Assembly: GCA_019634625.1 (NCBI GenBank)
Contig: JAHCBA010000023.1
Coordinates: 38,879 to 102,878 of the forward strand
Direction of reading: 5' to 3'
Source: Verrucomicrobiia bacterium
GTDB lineage: Bacteria > Verrucomicrobiota > Verrucomicrobiia > Limisphaerales > CAIMTB01
Length of the DNA: 64,000 bases
Below, one piece after another: positions 46,923 through 56,703 of the stretch. Under the pieces are notes generated by a model. That model ran no database searches. It worked only from the letters and a program-made list of their open reading frames with translations, and was not told the DNA's origin. Positions within the stretch are counted from its first letter, which is position 1; every line of letters begins with the position of its first letter. Both the position numbers and the translations under genes were made by a program.

Positions 46923-48673
46923 GGCTCCTCCCATCGCACCGAGAACGTCACGCGCCGGTTCTCCCCAGCCGCTGGCGCCTCCGCCCGCAGCGGCTCGCGC
47001 GAACCCATCCCCACCACTTCGATCCGCCCCGCATCCACCCCCAAACCCACCAGCCGGTCCCGCACCCATGCCGCCCTCTGGTAACTCAGCCGGGCATTGA
47101 CCTCCTCGGAACCCGACCGGTCGGCGTGCCCGGTGACGATCAGCCGGAATGGCCGTCCCCCGTCCGCGGAAGCCGTCCCGATCCTCCGCACCCACGCCGC
47201 CACCTCCTGCAGGGTCTCCTCCCAACCCGTCCCCTCCACACGCGTCACCTCGAATCCCAGTCGCAACCGGCCCAAGGCCGCCGCCGCCTCCCCCAGGTCA
47301 ACCTCCTCCGCCGGGCCCACGACCCGTCCCCTCAGTTCCACCGAGTCCACTCCCGGCAACAACCTCGCCAACGTCCGCACTTCGTCCCACCACGACGCCG
47401 GCACCTCCCCGCCCACCTGAAGCACCCCGCCCGACCAGCCGAGTTCCACCCCCTCCGGCGGGCTCAGCCGTGCCCGCGCCCGGCGCACAATCCATTCGGG
47501 CTCGATCGCCAGGTACGGGTCCAGGTGCCACTCGACCTCCCCCTCCCGCATTCCCGCCGATCGAGCCAGCTCCGCAGGCTCCCGCGCCAGCGGATCCCGC
47601 CATCCCCTGACTTGAAACCGACCCCTGGCCCATTCCGCCCCGGTCACATGCATCCCCGGCTCCGCCCGCACCGCGTCCACCAGCGTCCCCGCCCGACGCC
47701 GTGCCCCCCACTCGGACCAACCCCAGTACCCCGCCATCCCCGCAAGTCCCAACGCCACCCCGAGCGCCCGCCACGGAACGCCCCGGCGTCCCCGCCCGAC
47801 GTACCGCGCCTCGAGGCAGCCTTCCAGTTCAGGACGCAACCGCTCGAAGCCCGCGGCGTCCCCGCTGAACGCCGCCAGCTCCTCCCCCCGCTGCCGGTGC
47901 GCCTCCTCGAGGGTCAGCCGCAACCGCTCCCGCAGGCTCCCCGGCGCCTGACCCCGGATGGCCACCGCCAGCACCGCATGCGGCCCCTCTTCGATCCACA
48001 GGTTGAAATCCCCCACATGGATCGCATGCAACCCGTCGGCCGGTCCCATGGCGAAGGAATCCCGCACGAAGTCCCGCACCGCCGTCAGCATCCCCGAAAT
48101 CAGATCCTCGTCTCCCCCCTCCACCCCGGGCGCCGCCTCGTGCAACAGCAGCAACCCCGTGCCGCGATGGATCAGAAAAACCTGTTCCACCCGGTAAACC
48201 AGGGTCCGGTACAGCACCACCTCCGCGTACCGCCGTCCAGTGGTCCACGCCTCCCAGCGCCAGCACAGCCCCTGCCAGGACAGACTGTGGTCGAGCGCAT
48301 GAGTGAACGATTCAAGCAGCCTCCTGAGCGCCTCCCCAATGGCCCGCCGGATCGCCGGCCCCAGCACCGGGTACACCGCCGCCGCCAGCACCCCGGGATC
48401 CCGTCGCACCGAGGCGCGCAACGCCGTCTCGACCGGACCCCGCAAGGCCTCCGCCAACCGCCCGTCCCGCACCGCACTCCGCCCCACCGCCCCCGCCAGC
48501 ACGTCGCTGACGTCCTCCTCCCGGGCCGCCGGATCCGCCAGCCGCCGTTCGATCACCGCCAGCCGTCCCCGCTCCGCCTGCAGCAGGATCCCCCTCAATT
48601 CGTCCAGCCGCGACACCCCCGTGTCGCCACTCGACGACCCGCCGTTCCTCGGGGTGGACGCGGATTCGCTCAT
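46919..48673 (-). CDS. OmpA-like peptidoglycan-binding membrane protein
   Basis: A 584-aa protein. Residues 1-295 form a cytoplasmic region with an uncharacterised helical domain (GRSAVRDGRLAEALRGPVE) and a domain sensing-like in position (VFLIHRGTGLLLLHEAAPGVE). A single transmembrane helix near 300-320 (WRALGVALGLAGMAGYWGW) is followed by periplasmic BON-like repeats and a C-terminal OmpA domain with LIVTGHADRSGSEEVNARLSYQRA and VVGMGSREPL. The topology links cell-wall contact to a cytoplasmic domain next to a Rab-like GTPase gene. Confidence 0.85.
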   Translation of the reverse strand: MSESASTPRNGGSSSGDTGVSRLDELRGILLQAERGRLAVIERRLADPAAREEDVSDVLAGAVGRSAVRDGRLAEALRGPVETALRASVRRDPGVLAAAVYPVLGPAIRRAIGEALRRLLESFTHALDHSLSWQGLCWRWEAWTTGRRYAEVVLYRTLVYRVEQVFLIHRGTGLLLLHEAAPGVEGGDEDLISGMLTAVRDFVRDSFAMGPADGLHAIHVGDFNLWIEEGPHAVLAVAIRGQAPGSLRERLRLTLEEAHRQRGEELAAFSGDAAGFERLRPELEGCLEARYVGRGRRGVPWRALGVALGLAGMAGYWGWSEWGARRRAGTLVDAVRAEPGMHVTGAEWARGRFQVRGWRDPLAREPAELARSAGMREGEVEWHLDPYLAIEPEWIVRRARARLSPPEGVELGWSGGVLQVGGEVPASWWDEVRTLARLLPGVDSVELRGRVVGPAEEVDLGEAAAALGRLRLGFEVTRVEGTGWEETLQEVAAWVRRIGTASADGGRPFRLIVTGHADRSGSEEVNARLSYQRAAWVRDRLVGLGVDAGRIEVVGMGSREPLRAEAPAAGENRRVTFSVRWEEP

Positions 48674-48691
48674 GTCCGCAGCAGAAGCGGT

Positions 48692-49261
48692 TCATCGCTC
48701 CCGCTTCTCGCCTCCGTCCCCCCTCAACTGGATCGCCATCTGGGCCAGGATCTCCGCCAGATGCTGCCGGTGCGTGAGCGAATCCCGCAGTTCGCCCGAT
48801 TCCCGGCTCAACGCCGCCGCCAGTTCCTTCGTCCGCTGCCGGATCTCCTCCCCAAGCCGGTTCGCCTCGGTCAGCAACTGCTCCCGCAGTTCGCGATGCG
48901 ACTTCTCATTCTGCGTCTCGAACTGCTGTGACTTCTTCTCCCACACCTTCACATGCTCCTTCAACTCGCCCGAGACCGCCTTGTCCCCCTGCAACCGCTC
49001 GTCCTTCTCACCCTCCAACTGCTCCGACATCGCCCCCAATTCCCCCTTCACAAACGACTCCAGCGAGGCCAGGCGCCGCTTGAGATCGTCCCGCAACTCG
49101 TGGGCCTCCGCCTGCAACCGCTCCTCCAGACGCGCAAACTTCGCGTCGTAATCCTTCATCTGGTTCCCGAAGAGAATGTCGCGGATCTTGTCCACGTTGT
49201 TCGCTTCGTCCGCCTTCGGCCCGCTCGCCGACGTGCTGCTCGATGCTTGGGATGCGCTCAT
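48692..49261 (-). CDS. Coiled-coil protein, first gene of GTPase operon
   Basis: A 189-aa hydrophilic protein, almost entirely predicted coiled coil (heptad-rich, e.g. KFARLEERLQAEAHELRDDL and LREQLLTEANRLGEEIRQR). It contains KIRDILFGNQMKDYDAKF near the N-terminus, a motif I associate with small coiled-coil partners of such GTPase operons. The start at 49261 is chosen over an upstream ATG with non-conserved residues. It lies 18 bases before the OmpA-like gene. Inferred role: scaffold or effector. Confidence 0.75.
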   Translation of the reverse strand: MSASQASSSTSASGPKADEANNVDKIRDILFGNQMKDYDAKFARLEERLQAEAHELRDDLKRRLASLESFVKGELGAMSEQLEGEKDERLQGDKAVSGELKEHVKVWEKKSQQFETQNEKSHRELREQLLTEANRLGEEIRQRTKELAAALSRESGELRDSLTHRQHLAEILAQMAIQLRGDGGEKRER

Positions 49262-49443
49262 GGCTGGCTTGCGCTGGGTGTGTGTCGTGATCCGCCCCGT
49301 CTTCCCGGTTGGCCCGGGCGCGTGGCGCGCAGAATTGGAACCCGACTTCCCCATGGCTTCTGCCCCTCTACTCCCCGCGCCTCTCCCACGCGAGCAAAAT
49401 CGCCGTCGGAGTCATTTGTCACACAATGACTTAGGTAATTCGC

Positions 49444-50289
49444 TTAAAGAAATGTCGCAGAGACTTCCCATCCCTTCCTCAGCTCCTCCGGCGTCATCCC
49501 GCCCTCCCGCAACCGACCCAGACTCAGCGCCGCATGCCGCTTCGCCAGCCGCGTCCCGGTCCCGTCCCGCATCAGTTCGCAATGCCGGAACGCCGGCACC
49601 CGCCACCCCAACGCCCGGTACAGCAACACCTGCCGCGCCGTGGACAGGAGCAGATCCTCGCCCCGCACCACCTCGGTGATCCCCATCGCCGCATCATCCA
49701 CCACACACGCCAGTTGATAGCCCGGCACCCCGTCCGCCCGCCACACCACGAAATCCCCGAAGTCCCGTCCGGCCACAAACCGCTGTTCCCCGAACCGCCC
49801 ATCCACAAACCGCACCTCCTCACCGTCCGGCACCCGCAACCGCCAGGTCCACCCCTCCCACGTTGCACCCGCTTCCCGCCTCGACCGGCAGGTGCCGGGA
49901 TACACCGGCTCTTCCTCCCCCGCATGGGGCGCCCCGAGGGCCGCCTGGATGTCCCGACGCGAACAACGGCAGGGAAACACCGCCTGCCCGCCCCACAACC
50001 GCCCGAACGCCTCCCGGTACCGCTCCATCCGTTCGCTCTGGCGGTACGGTCCATACGCACCGCCAACATCCGGCCCCTCCTCCCAGGTGAATCCGAACCA
50101 ACGCAGGTCCTCCCCGATGGCGGCCTCGAACTCCGCCCGGCACCGGCCCCGGTCCAGATCCTCGATCCGCAACACGAGCACCCCGCCAGCCGCCCGCGCC
50201 CTCGATTGCGCCTCCCAAAACGTCCGGGCATGCCCGAGATGCAGATGGCCCGTCGGTGACGGCGCCAGGCGACCCCGGTACCCGCTCAT
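49444..50289 (-). CDS. gluQ: Glutamyl-Q tRNA(Asp) synthetase
   Basis: A 281-aa truncated GluRS-like enzyme that attaches glutamate to the queuosine base of tRNA-Asp. The HIGH-type motif is SPTGHLHLGHART, RIEDLDRGRC follows, the zinc-type cysteines appear in PCRCSRRDI and YPGTCRSRR, and the KMSKS-like loop is GTRLAKRHAAL. It lacks the anticodon-binding domain of GluRS, as expected. The start overlaps the acetyltransferase stop. Confidence 0.93.
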   Translation of the reverse strand: MSGYRGRLAPSPTGHLHLGHARTFWEAQSRARAAGGVLVLRIEDLDRGRCRAEFEAAIGEDLRWFGFTWEEGPDVGGAYGPYRQSERMERYREAFGRLWGGQAVFPCRCSRRDIQAALGAPHAGEEEPVYPGTCRSRREAGATWEGWTWRLRVPDGEEVRFVDGRFGEQRFVAGRDFGDFVVWRADGVPGYQLACVVDDAAMGITEVVRGEDLLLSTARQVLLYRALGWRVPAFRHCELMRDGTGTRLAKRHAALSLGRLREGGMTPEELRKGWEVSATFL

Positions 50290-50750
50290 CTCAGCCGGAT
50301 CGAGAAGTGATGGCTCGAGATTTCCAGCCTGCGGCTGTGGTACAGGCGGTGCGCCGAAAACCGGTGCACCCCGGAGTCCAGATGCAACTCCTCGCAGCCC
50401 AGGCGTCGCGCCTCCTCCAATAACCAGTCCATCAACACTCCGCCGTATCCCCTCCCCCGTGCGACCGGCACGGTCACCAGGTCATCCACATACAGCACCC
50501 GGCCCCACGCGAGAAACTCGGTCACTCGATAACCCGCCAGCGCCACAGGCGCGCCCCCCTCCTCGACACACACCAACCGGTACCCGTGCTCCCGCTCCTG
50601 GCGCCGTATCCGCTCCACCAGCGTTCCCTCCCGCACCTGCGGTCGCAGTTCGCGAAACAGCGGGGCGCATCGCCCGATCGCCTCATCGCTTTCCGCCCGT
50701 TGCACCGGCGGCGCCCCACCGCCAGCCGCCTGTCCCGTCGTCTCCTTCAT
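50286..50750 (-). CDS. GNAT family N-acetyltransferase
   Basis: A 154-aa acetyl-CoA-dependent transferase with VLYVDDLVTVPVARGRGYGG (motif A pantetheine-binding loop RGRGYGG) and HRFSAHRLYHSRRLEI (motif B region). Substrate is unknown. Start and stop overlap neighbouring genes by four bases, so it is translationally coupled with the AguB-type amidase and gluQ. Confidence 0.88.
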   Translation of the reverse strand: MKETTGQAAGGGAPPVQRAESDEAIGRCAPLFRELRPQVREGTLVERIRRQEREHGYRLVCVEEGGAPVALAGYRVTEFLAWGRVLYVDDLVTVPVARGRGYGGVLMDWLLEEARRLGCEELHLDSGVHRFSAHRLYHSRRLEISSHHFSIRLR

Positions 50751-51646
50751 GGATCGATGAAGCGCCGGGTCAGATCGCCGTAGGCGTCGATCCGACGGTC
50801 CCGCAGAAACGGCCAGTGGGTCCGGGTCACATCGACCTTCCCGAGATCGACCGGCACCAGCAGGTTCTCCGGCCGGTCGCCGGGCGCTTTCGCCAGGATC
50901 TGACCGCTCGTCCCCGCCACGAAACTACGGCCCCAGAACTCGATGCCGTCGCCTCCGATCGGCCGTTCGAGCCCGATCCGATTCGCCACCGCCACATAGC
51001 AGCCGTTGGCCACCGCGTGCGAACGCTGGATCGTCTCCCACGCCCCATGCTGGTTCTCCCCGTACTCCGCCTTCTCCCGCGGATGCCAGCCGATGGCCGT
51101 CGGATAGAAGAGGATCTCCGCCCCCTGCATCGCCGTGAGCCGTGCCCCCTCCGGATACCACTGGTCCCAGCAGATCAACACCCCGATCCGGCCATACCGC
51201 GTGGACCACGCCCGAAAGCCGAGATCGCCGGGCGTGAAGTAGAACTTCTCGTAGTACAGCGGGTCGTCCGGAATGTGCATCTTCCGGTAGATCCCCAGCA
51301 GACGGCCGTCCGCATCGATGATCGCCGCCGTGTTGTGGTACAGACCGCTCGCCCGTCGCTCGAACAGGGACGCAATCACCACCACTTTGCGGCGCCTCGC
51401 CAGACGGCAGAACGCCTCGGTGCTCGGACCCGGAATCGCCTCCGCCAGCCGGAACTGCGCATGGTCCTCGCTCTGGCAGAAATACTGGGACCGGAACAAC
51501 TCCTGCGTGCAGAGGATCTGCGCCCCGGCCCGTGCCGCCCGGTCGGCGGCGTCCAGGCACGTCTTCAGGTTCTCCTCCGGATCCGGCCCGCATGCATGCT
51601 GCAGCAGGCCCAACACCACTTCCGAGGGACGTTGACTTCGCATCAT
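50747..51646 (-). CDS. aguB: N-carbamoylputrescine amidase
   Basis: A 299-aa nitrilase-superfamily amidase hydrolysing N-carbamoylputrescine to putrescine, CO2 and ammonia. The catalytic triad is visible as Glu in LCTQELFRSQYF, Lys in YRKMHIPDDP and Cys in IGVLICWDQWYPEGARL. The text QYFCQ...DHAQFRLAE and GENQHGAWE is also characteristic. Agmatine deiminase (aguA) is not in the window, so agmatine conversion would need a distant gene. The start overlaps the Ser/Thr kinase stop. Confidence 0.93.
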   Translation of the reverse strand: MMRSQRPSEVVLGLLQHACGPDPEENLKTCLDAADRAARAGAQILCTQELFRSQYFCQSEDHAQFRLAEAIPGPSTEAFCRLARRRKVVVIASLFERRASGLYHNTAAIIDADGRLLGIYRKMHIPDDPLYYEKFYFTPGDLGFRAWSTRYGRIGVLICWDQWYPEGARLTAMQGAEILFYPTAIGWHPREKAEYGENQHGAWETIQRSHAVANGCYVAVANRIGLERPIGGDGIEFWGRSFVAGTSGQILAKAPGDRPENLLVPVDLGKVDVTRTHWPFLRDRRIDAYGDLTRRFIDP

Positions 51647-52695
51647 GAAACCTGGGTGGGCGGCTTGGACCCGCGCGTCGGCGCCGGCAGCACCATGGTG
51701 GAGCCCCGCCGGCGCGATCCAGGATTGCGCGGCACCTGCTGGCCAAACAGGGTCCGCACATAAACCCCCAGCTTCTCGTTGGTCGGTCCGAATCCGGGCT
51801 CGTACAGGTACCGCTCCAAATCGCCCAGGAAATCGTCCGCCGACGGGTACCGGCGCTCGGGGTCCCGCGCCAGACACCGTTGCAGCATCTGGTTGAGGCG
51901 CGCGTCGATCCGCGGATCGAGCCGGGTGAAGTCCGGCACCGTCATGGTCAGGATCCGTTGGCGCGATTCCTCCGCGGTCCTGGCCCGGAACAGATTCTTC
52001 CCCAGCAACAGGTGCGCCAGCACCACCCCGGCCGAAAACAGGTCCGACCGACCGTCGGTGATCCGGAAATCCGCCTGCTCGGGACTCATGTAATCCGCCT
52101 TGCCCACCACCACCTCCCCTTCCTCCGCCTTCAGAAAACCCTGCGCCTTGGCGATCCCGAAATCCGTCAGCTTCACGTCCCCCTCGAAGGCGATCATCAC
52201 GTTCTTGAAGCTGACGTCCCGATGCACGATCCCCAGCGGGTTTCCTTCCGGATCGGTCTTCGCATGCGCGTAGGCCAGACCCCGCGCCACCCGGCTGACG
52301 ATGAACACCGCCAGATCCAGCGGCAGCTTCCGGCGCTTGGCCGCCTGCTGTTCGATCAAGGCGTCGAGGTTGACCCCGTTGATCAGTTCCATCGCGATGA
52401 ACACCTGCCCGTCCGCCTCCCCGAGATGGTACGTCTGCACGATGTTGGTGTGGATCAGGTCCGCCACCAGCTTCGCCTCCCCGATGAAGTTCTCCACGAA
52501 GCTCGCCTGACTCGCGTACTGCGACCGGATCACCTTCATCGCCACCCGCTTCCGGAACCCGTGCGCCCCCATCTGCTCCGCCTCGTACACCAACCCCATC
52601 CCGCCCTCGGCGATCAACCGGACGACTTCATACCGAAACGAATGCTCGATCGTGAACAACGACACAAAGCGGCGATGTTGGGCAGGGCCCGTCAT
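51643..52695 (-). CDS. Hanks-type Ser/Thr protein kinase
   Basis: A 350-aa cytoplasmic kinase with a complete catalytic domain: glycine loop AEGGMGLVYEA, Lys in VAMKVI, the catalytic HRDVSFKNV, DFGIAK and the APE-equivalent SPEQADF. No transmembrane helix or extracellular sensor is present. The C-terminus has a short Arg/Pro-rich tail (RRRGSTMVLPAP). It is the first of four coupled genes (kinase, aguB, acetyltransferase, gluQ). Confidence 0.93.
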   Translation of the reverse strand: MTGPAQHRRFVSLFTIEHSFRYEVVRLIAEGGMGLVYEAEQMGAHGFRKRVAMKVIRSQYASQASFVENFIGEAKLVADLIHTNIVQTYHLGEADGQVFIAMELINGVNLDALIEQQAAKRRKLPLDLAVFIVSRVARGLAYAHAKTDPEGNPLGIVHRDVSFKNVMIAFEGDVKLTDFGIAKAQGFLKAEEGEVVVGKADYMSPEQADFRITDGRSDLFSAGVVLAHLLLGKNLFRARTAEESRQRILTMTVPDFTRLDPRIDARLNQMLQRCLARDPERRYPSADDFLGDLERYLYEPGFGPTNEKLGVYVRTLFGQQVPRNPGSRRRGSTMVLPAPTRGSKPPTQVS

Positions 52696-52721
52696 CAGTC
52701 AAGGTCGGGCACCTTCCCCGC

Positions 52722-55424
52722 TCACCCCGCCCCCAACATCACCGTCCGGCCCCCGAACCCCGCATAGTCGCCGGGCGTGCAGGTCACCACGATCACCTGC
52801 AAGCCTCCCTCGGAGGCCCGGAACAGCATGTCCTGCAGGCGCCGGACCCGCTCGGGATCCGAGTACGCAAAGGCGTCGTCGAGAACGACCGGCAGGCAGC
52901 CCCCGAAGTCGGACGCCAGCACCTCCGCCATGGCCAGTCGCACCGCCACCCCGGCCTGCTCCCGGGCCCCGCCGCTGAGCTGATCGAACGCGAACGCGTT
53001 CCAGCCCGCCCGGCTCAATCGCAACGCCCCCAGCGCCTCGCCCGTGAAGGCCAGGTGCAGCGCCGTCTCCCGCCCGAAAACGCACTCCAGATAGCGCCCC
53101 ACCCGCTCCTGAAAGGGACGCGTGAACCGGTCCGCCAGGACCCCCCGTTCCTCGCCAAACAGCCGTTCGAGCAAACGGAACGCCTCCCCCTGCCGCGCCA
53201 GACCCGCCCGGCGTTCGCGCGCCGAACGGAGCCGCGCCTCCGCCAGACTCCATGCCCCCCTCGGATCCTCGCCCCCATCCTCCTGCAACTGGCCCCGAAG
53301 CCCGGCCATCCGCTCGCGCAGATCCGCGCGCTCCCGGAGGTTCCGTTCCTGCGCCTCCCTCAATCGCCGTCGTTGCTCCTCCTTCAATTCCGGCAGCCGC
53401 TCCGCCAGCTCGCTGCGAAGCGCCTCCAGCCCGCCGCGCACCGCCGTGACCCCCTGCTCCGCCCGATCAAGGGCAACGTCCACCGCCACGTCGTCGCCGT
53501 GCTGCTGACGCAGGTAATCCAGGTTGGCCCGCACGCCCTGCAACGCCGCGTCGAGTCCCTTGATCTCTTCCTCCGCCCTGATCCGCCGGGTCTCCGCCTC
53601 GCGACGGGCCTCCAGAGCCGCGTCCCGCATCTCCCGCGCGGATTGTTCCTCGTCCTCCAGCGACGTCACCCGCCGTCGTTCCCCGGCCGCATCCACGCCT
53701 TCCGCTGCCTCCCCCTCGGATCCGCCGCCAGTCCCCAGGGCGCCTTCCGGAAGCAGAGTCCCCAGGCGCAGGATCTCACCCTCCGCCAGCCGCACCCGCC
53801 CCTCCACCTCGCCCAGCCGCGCATCGAGGCCATCCGCGCCCGCCGCCTCGAGCTTCGCCAGCACCCTGCCCAATTCCGCCTCCACCGCCTCGCGTTCGGC
53901 AACCACCTCCGCGGCCCGGACGACGCCGGGGATCCCCATCGCATCCAGGCCCGCCTGCAGCGCCGCCCGCGTTTCCTCCACTGTCCGACGCGCCTCGGCC
54001 AGACCCTGCCCGCCCCCGGGCCGGATGCGCAGCCGCACACCCTGTCCCACCTGGATCTCCCCCTCGTCGGTGAAAACCCGCCGCTCCCCGGCCGCCAGGG
54101 GCCGACCCTCGGCCAGCACCGTTGCGTCCGCCTCGACCACCGCCACTTCAGCCGCCATCGCTTCCAACGCCGCCGTCGCCGTGGCCAGCGCCAGCTCCCG
54201 CTCCCGCAACGTCGCCAGCCGCTTCGCCTCGACCGGCGGCAGGGCGGCCAGCCGCGACTGAAGTTCCGTCGCCTTCAACCGCCACCCGACCGCCTGCTCC
54301 CGCGCCGCCCGCAACGTCTCCCGCTCGCTCAACGCGCCCTGCAGCGCCTCCCGCGCCCCCGCCAGATCCGCACGCTGCCGCGCCTTCCGCACCGCCTCCC
54401 CCGCAGCCGCCAGCCGCGCCTCCGCCCGCGTCAGTTCCGCACTCCGGGCCGCCAGCATCGTCTCGCATTCCCCGATCGACCCGCGCCGCGGGGCAAGCTC
54501 CGCCGTGCGCTTTTGGATCTCCTCCCCGAAGGTCCGCATCCGGTCGCGAACGGCTCGCACGGCGTCCCGCGCGGCTTCCGCCTCGCGCAGCAGCCCTTCC
54601 TGCACGGTTTGCCGCTGGCGCAAGGTCGCAATGCCCTCCAGGACCACGTCGTTCTCCCGGGTTTCCCCCTCCAGGCTCCGCGCCATCTCCTCGATCCCCG
54701 ACAACCGGCGTTGCGCTTCTGCCAGGGACTCCGCCGTGCCTTCCAGCCGCTCCCACCGCGCCCGCGCCAGGACCGCCGCCTCCTCGCAGGAACTCACCTC
54801 CGCCTCCGCCCGGGCCAGTTCGGACCCGGCCCTTGCCCGTCCGTTCTGGGTGAAGATCCCCGCCACCGCCTCCGCAAATTGCCGGGCCACCCGGTCGTCC
54901 CGCTCCGACTGCATCAGCCCCGCGCCACCCATGTCCCGCAGCCGGCGCAGCAGCGCGATGTGGGAATGCCCCTCGATCGCGCTCGGATCATCACTCGCCG
55001 AACCCTGCCACACCCACAGATGTCCCCACTGAACCGCCGCCGCCTGTCCCTTCAATCCGGTCTCCACCCCGAGCAACTGCGCCAGGGCCTCCTCCGCCGC
55101 CTCACCCACCTTCGGTTCCCTTCCCTCTCTGGACAACGATACGACACCGCCGGGTCCGAAGCGCTTAGCCAGACGATACCGCTCGTTCCCCATCTGGAAC
55201 TCGAGTTCGACTGCCGGAACCTCCGGCAGGACCGGCGACTGCATGTCCCGATGCGCCTGGGTGTTCCCCTTCGCCTTGAGGAACAGCGCCCGGTGCATGG
55301 CCTCGATCAGGGTGCTCTTCCCGCTCTCGTTCGGCCCCCCGATCAGCGTCCGCGCCGGGTCAAACGCCACCCGCAGTTCGCGGTGCATCCGGTAATTCCG
55401 CAAAGTCGCCGAAAGGAATCGCAT
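52722..55424 (-). CDS. YhaN/SbcC-like SMC-type ATPase
   Basis: A 900-aa ATPase with N-terminal Walker A GGPNESGKST, long coiled coils (about 200-750) and the C-terminal signature LSGGAREQ plus Walker B VVLDDAFA. No CxxC zinc hook is seen in the coiled coil, unlike true SbcC/Rad50, so it fits the YhaN-type AAA ATPases. It pairs with the metallophosphoesterase 21 bases upstream, giving a nuclease complex that acts on DNA ends or structured DNA. Confidence 0.9.
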   Translation of the reverse strand: MRFLSATLRNYRMHRELRVAFDPARTLIGGPNESGKSTLIEAMHRALFLKAKGNTQAHRDMQSPVLPEVPAVELEFQMGNERYRLAKRFGPGGVVSLSREGREPKVGEAAEEALAQLLGVETGLKGQAAAVQWGHLWVWQGSASDDPSAIEGHSHIALLRRLRDMGGAGLMQSERDDRVARQFAEAVAGIFTQNGRARAGSELARAEAEVSSCEEAAVLARARWERLEGTAESLAEAQRRLSGIEEMARSLEGETRENDVVLEGIATLRQRQTVQEGLLREAEAARDAVRAVRDRMRTFGEEIQKRTAELAPRRGSIGECETMLAARSAELTRAEARLAAAGEAVRKARQRADLAGAREALQGALSERETLRAAREQAVGWRLKATELQSRLAALPPVEAKRLATLRERELALATATAALEAMAAEVAVVEADATVLAEGRPLAAGERRVFTDEGEIQVGQGVRLRIRPGGGQGLAEARRTVEETRAALQAGLDAMGIPGVVRAAEVVAEREAVEAELGRVLAKLEAAGADGLDARLGEVEGRVRLAEGEILRLGTLLPEGALGTGGGSEGEAAEGVDAAGERRRVTSLEDEEQSAREMRDAALEARREAETRRIRAEEEIKGLDAALQGVRANLDYLRQQHGDDVAVDVALDRAEQGVTAVRGGLEALRSELAERLPELKEEQRRRLREAQERNLRERADLRERMAGLRGQLQEDGGEDPRGAWSLAEARLRSARERRAGLARQGEAFRLLERLFGEERGVLADRFTRPFQERVGRYLECVFGRETALHLAFTGEALGALRLSRAGWNAFAFDQLSGGAREQAGVAVRLAMAEVLASDFGGCLPVVLDDAFAYSDPERVRRLQDMLFRASEGGLQVIVVTCTPGDYAGFGGRTVMLGAG

Positions 55425-55445
55425 GCTCTCCTGCCTCCGCCAGGT

Positions 55446-56630
55446 TCACCCCGCCGCGCACGCCCGGTGCAGTTCCCGCAACGCCTGCCGCGCCACCGCC
55501 GCCGTCTCCTCCGGGCCCCGGGCCAGTTCGGACAGCCGCGCCGCCACCCGGGCGATGACGGGATCCCCCTCCCGCCGGGTCAGCGCCTCCAATTCCTCAG
55601 GGCTCGGCGCCAGCACCACCTCGTTCTCGAGGCGCAGCCGGATCAGCCGGGCCCGCCACGACTCCATCAGCGCCTCCAGGGACGTCATCGCCTCGAAGCC
55701 GATCGACCCGCGCACCCGCAATCGAAGAACGTCCCGGTTCACCCGTTGTCCCACGCACCGCTCCACCTGCTCCCGAAGACCCGCCACGCCGGCGTCACCC
55801 GCGCAATCCCAGTCCAGCTCGTGCCACTCGATCCCGGCCGTCCTCAACACCCGCACCCACGGCGTCCCTCCGCGCCCCGCCTCGACCAGCAGCACATTCC
55901 CCGGATCATGGTCGCCCCCCTTCGTGAACCGGTCCGGCTCCGGCGTTCCCGCGTACCACGCCCAGTCCTCCACCCGCTTCGTTCCGTGCCAGTCCCCCAG
56001 CGCGACATAATCGAACCGGCCCGCCTCCAACCCCAACCGCCCCAGATCCAGCCGGTTCCGCGACCCGCCGTCCGCCTCCTCATCGTCGTGGAACCCGTCG
56101 AAGTCCTGAACGCTCCCGTGCGCCAGCACCACCCGCGGCCGCTGCGGATCCCGTCCGTCCTCCAACCCGGCCTCCCGCAGCCAGCCCGATGGATCCGCCG
56201 CCTCATGCCGCTGCAACAACGGACACGGAAACAGCACCGCATCCTCCCGTTCCAGCGCCTGCCGCGACAGCAGCACCGTGAGGTTCGGGGCCAGATCCGC
56301 GGCCTGCGCCCGGAAGAACTCCGTTCCCCACAGGCTCCCCTCCCCCCCGTGATCGTGGTTCCCCGGAATCGCGTACACCGGCAGCCCCAGACGCCCGATC
56401 GCATCGCACGCCTGCGCGATCACCGGCGGCATCGGCCGGGGCGAATCGAACACATCCCCCGCCACCACGATGAATGCCGCCCCTTCGTCCCGCGCCAGCC
56501 GCCCGATCCGTTCCAGCACCGAAAACCGTTCCTGCACCAGCAACGCCCGCTTCTGGGCATCCTCCACGCCGGCAAAGGGCTTCCCCAACTGCCAGTCCGC
56601 CGTGTGCAGGAATCGTGTCGTCGCCGCCAT
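55446..56630 (-). CDS. YhaO/SbcD-like metallophosphoesterase
   Basis: A 394-aa nuclease-type phosphoesterase. Metal-binding motifs are FLHTADWQLG, VVAGDVFDSP, IPGNHDHGG, VLAHGSVQDF and ALGDWHGTK. The start at 56630 puts the first motif at residue 8. It precedes the YhaN/SbcC-like ATPase gene and probably forms a complex with it. Length matches YhaO/SbcD proteins. Confidence 0.92.
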   Translation of the reverse strand: MAATTRFLHTADWQLGKPFAGVEDAQKRALLVQERFSVLERIGRLARDEGAAFIVVAGDVFDSPRPMPPVIAQACDAIGRLGLPVYAIPGNHDHGGEGSLWGTEFFRAQAADLAPNLTVLLSRQALEREDAVLFPCPLLQRHEAADPSGWLREAGLEDGRDPQRPRVVLAHGSVQDFDGFHDDEEADGGSRNRLDLGRLGLEAGRFDYVALGDWHGTKRVEDWAWYAGTPEPDRFTKGGDHDPGNVLLVEAGRGGTPWVRVLRTAGIEWHELDWDCAGDAGVAGLREQVERCVGQRVNRDVLRLRVRGSIGFEAMTSLEALMESWRARLIRLRLENEVVLAPSPEELEALTRREGDPVIARVAARLSELARGPEETAAVARQALRELHRACAAG

Positions 56631-56703
56631 GCCGGTTGCCGACCCGACCCTACCCATTTCCCCTCCCCCCGCCCATCCCGATCCTCGCCCCCCTTCCGTG
56701 CAT

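Noticed and set aside
52722..55424. True SbcC/Rad50
   Set aside because: No CxxC zinc hook was seen in the coiled coil, so the YhaN-like assignment is preferred.
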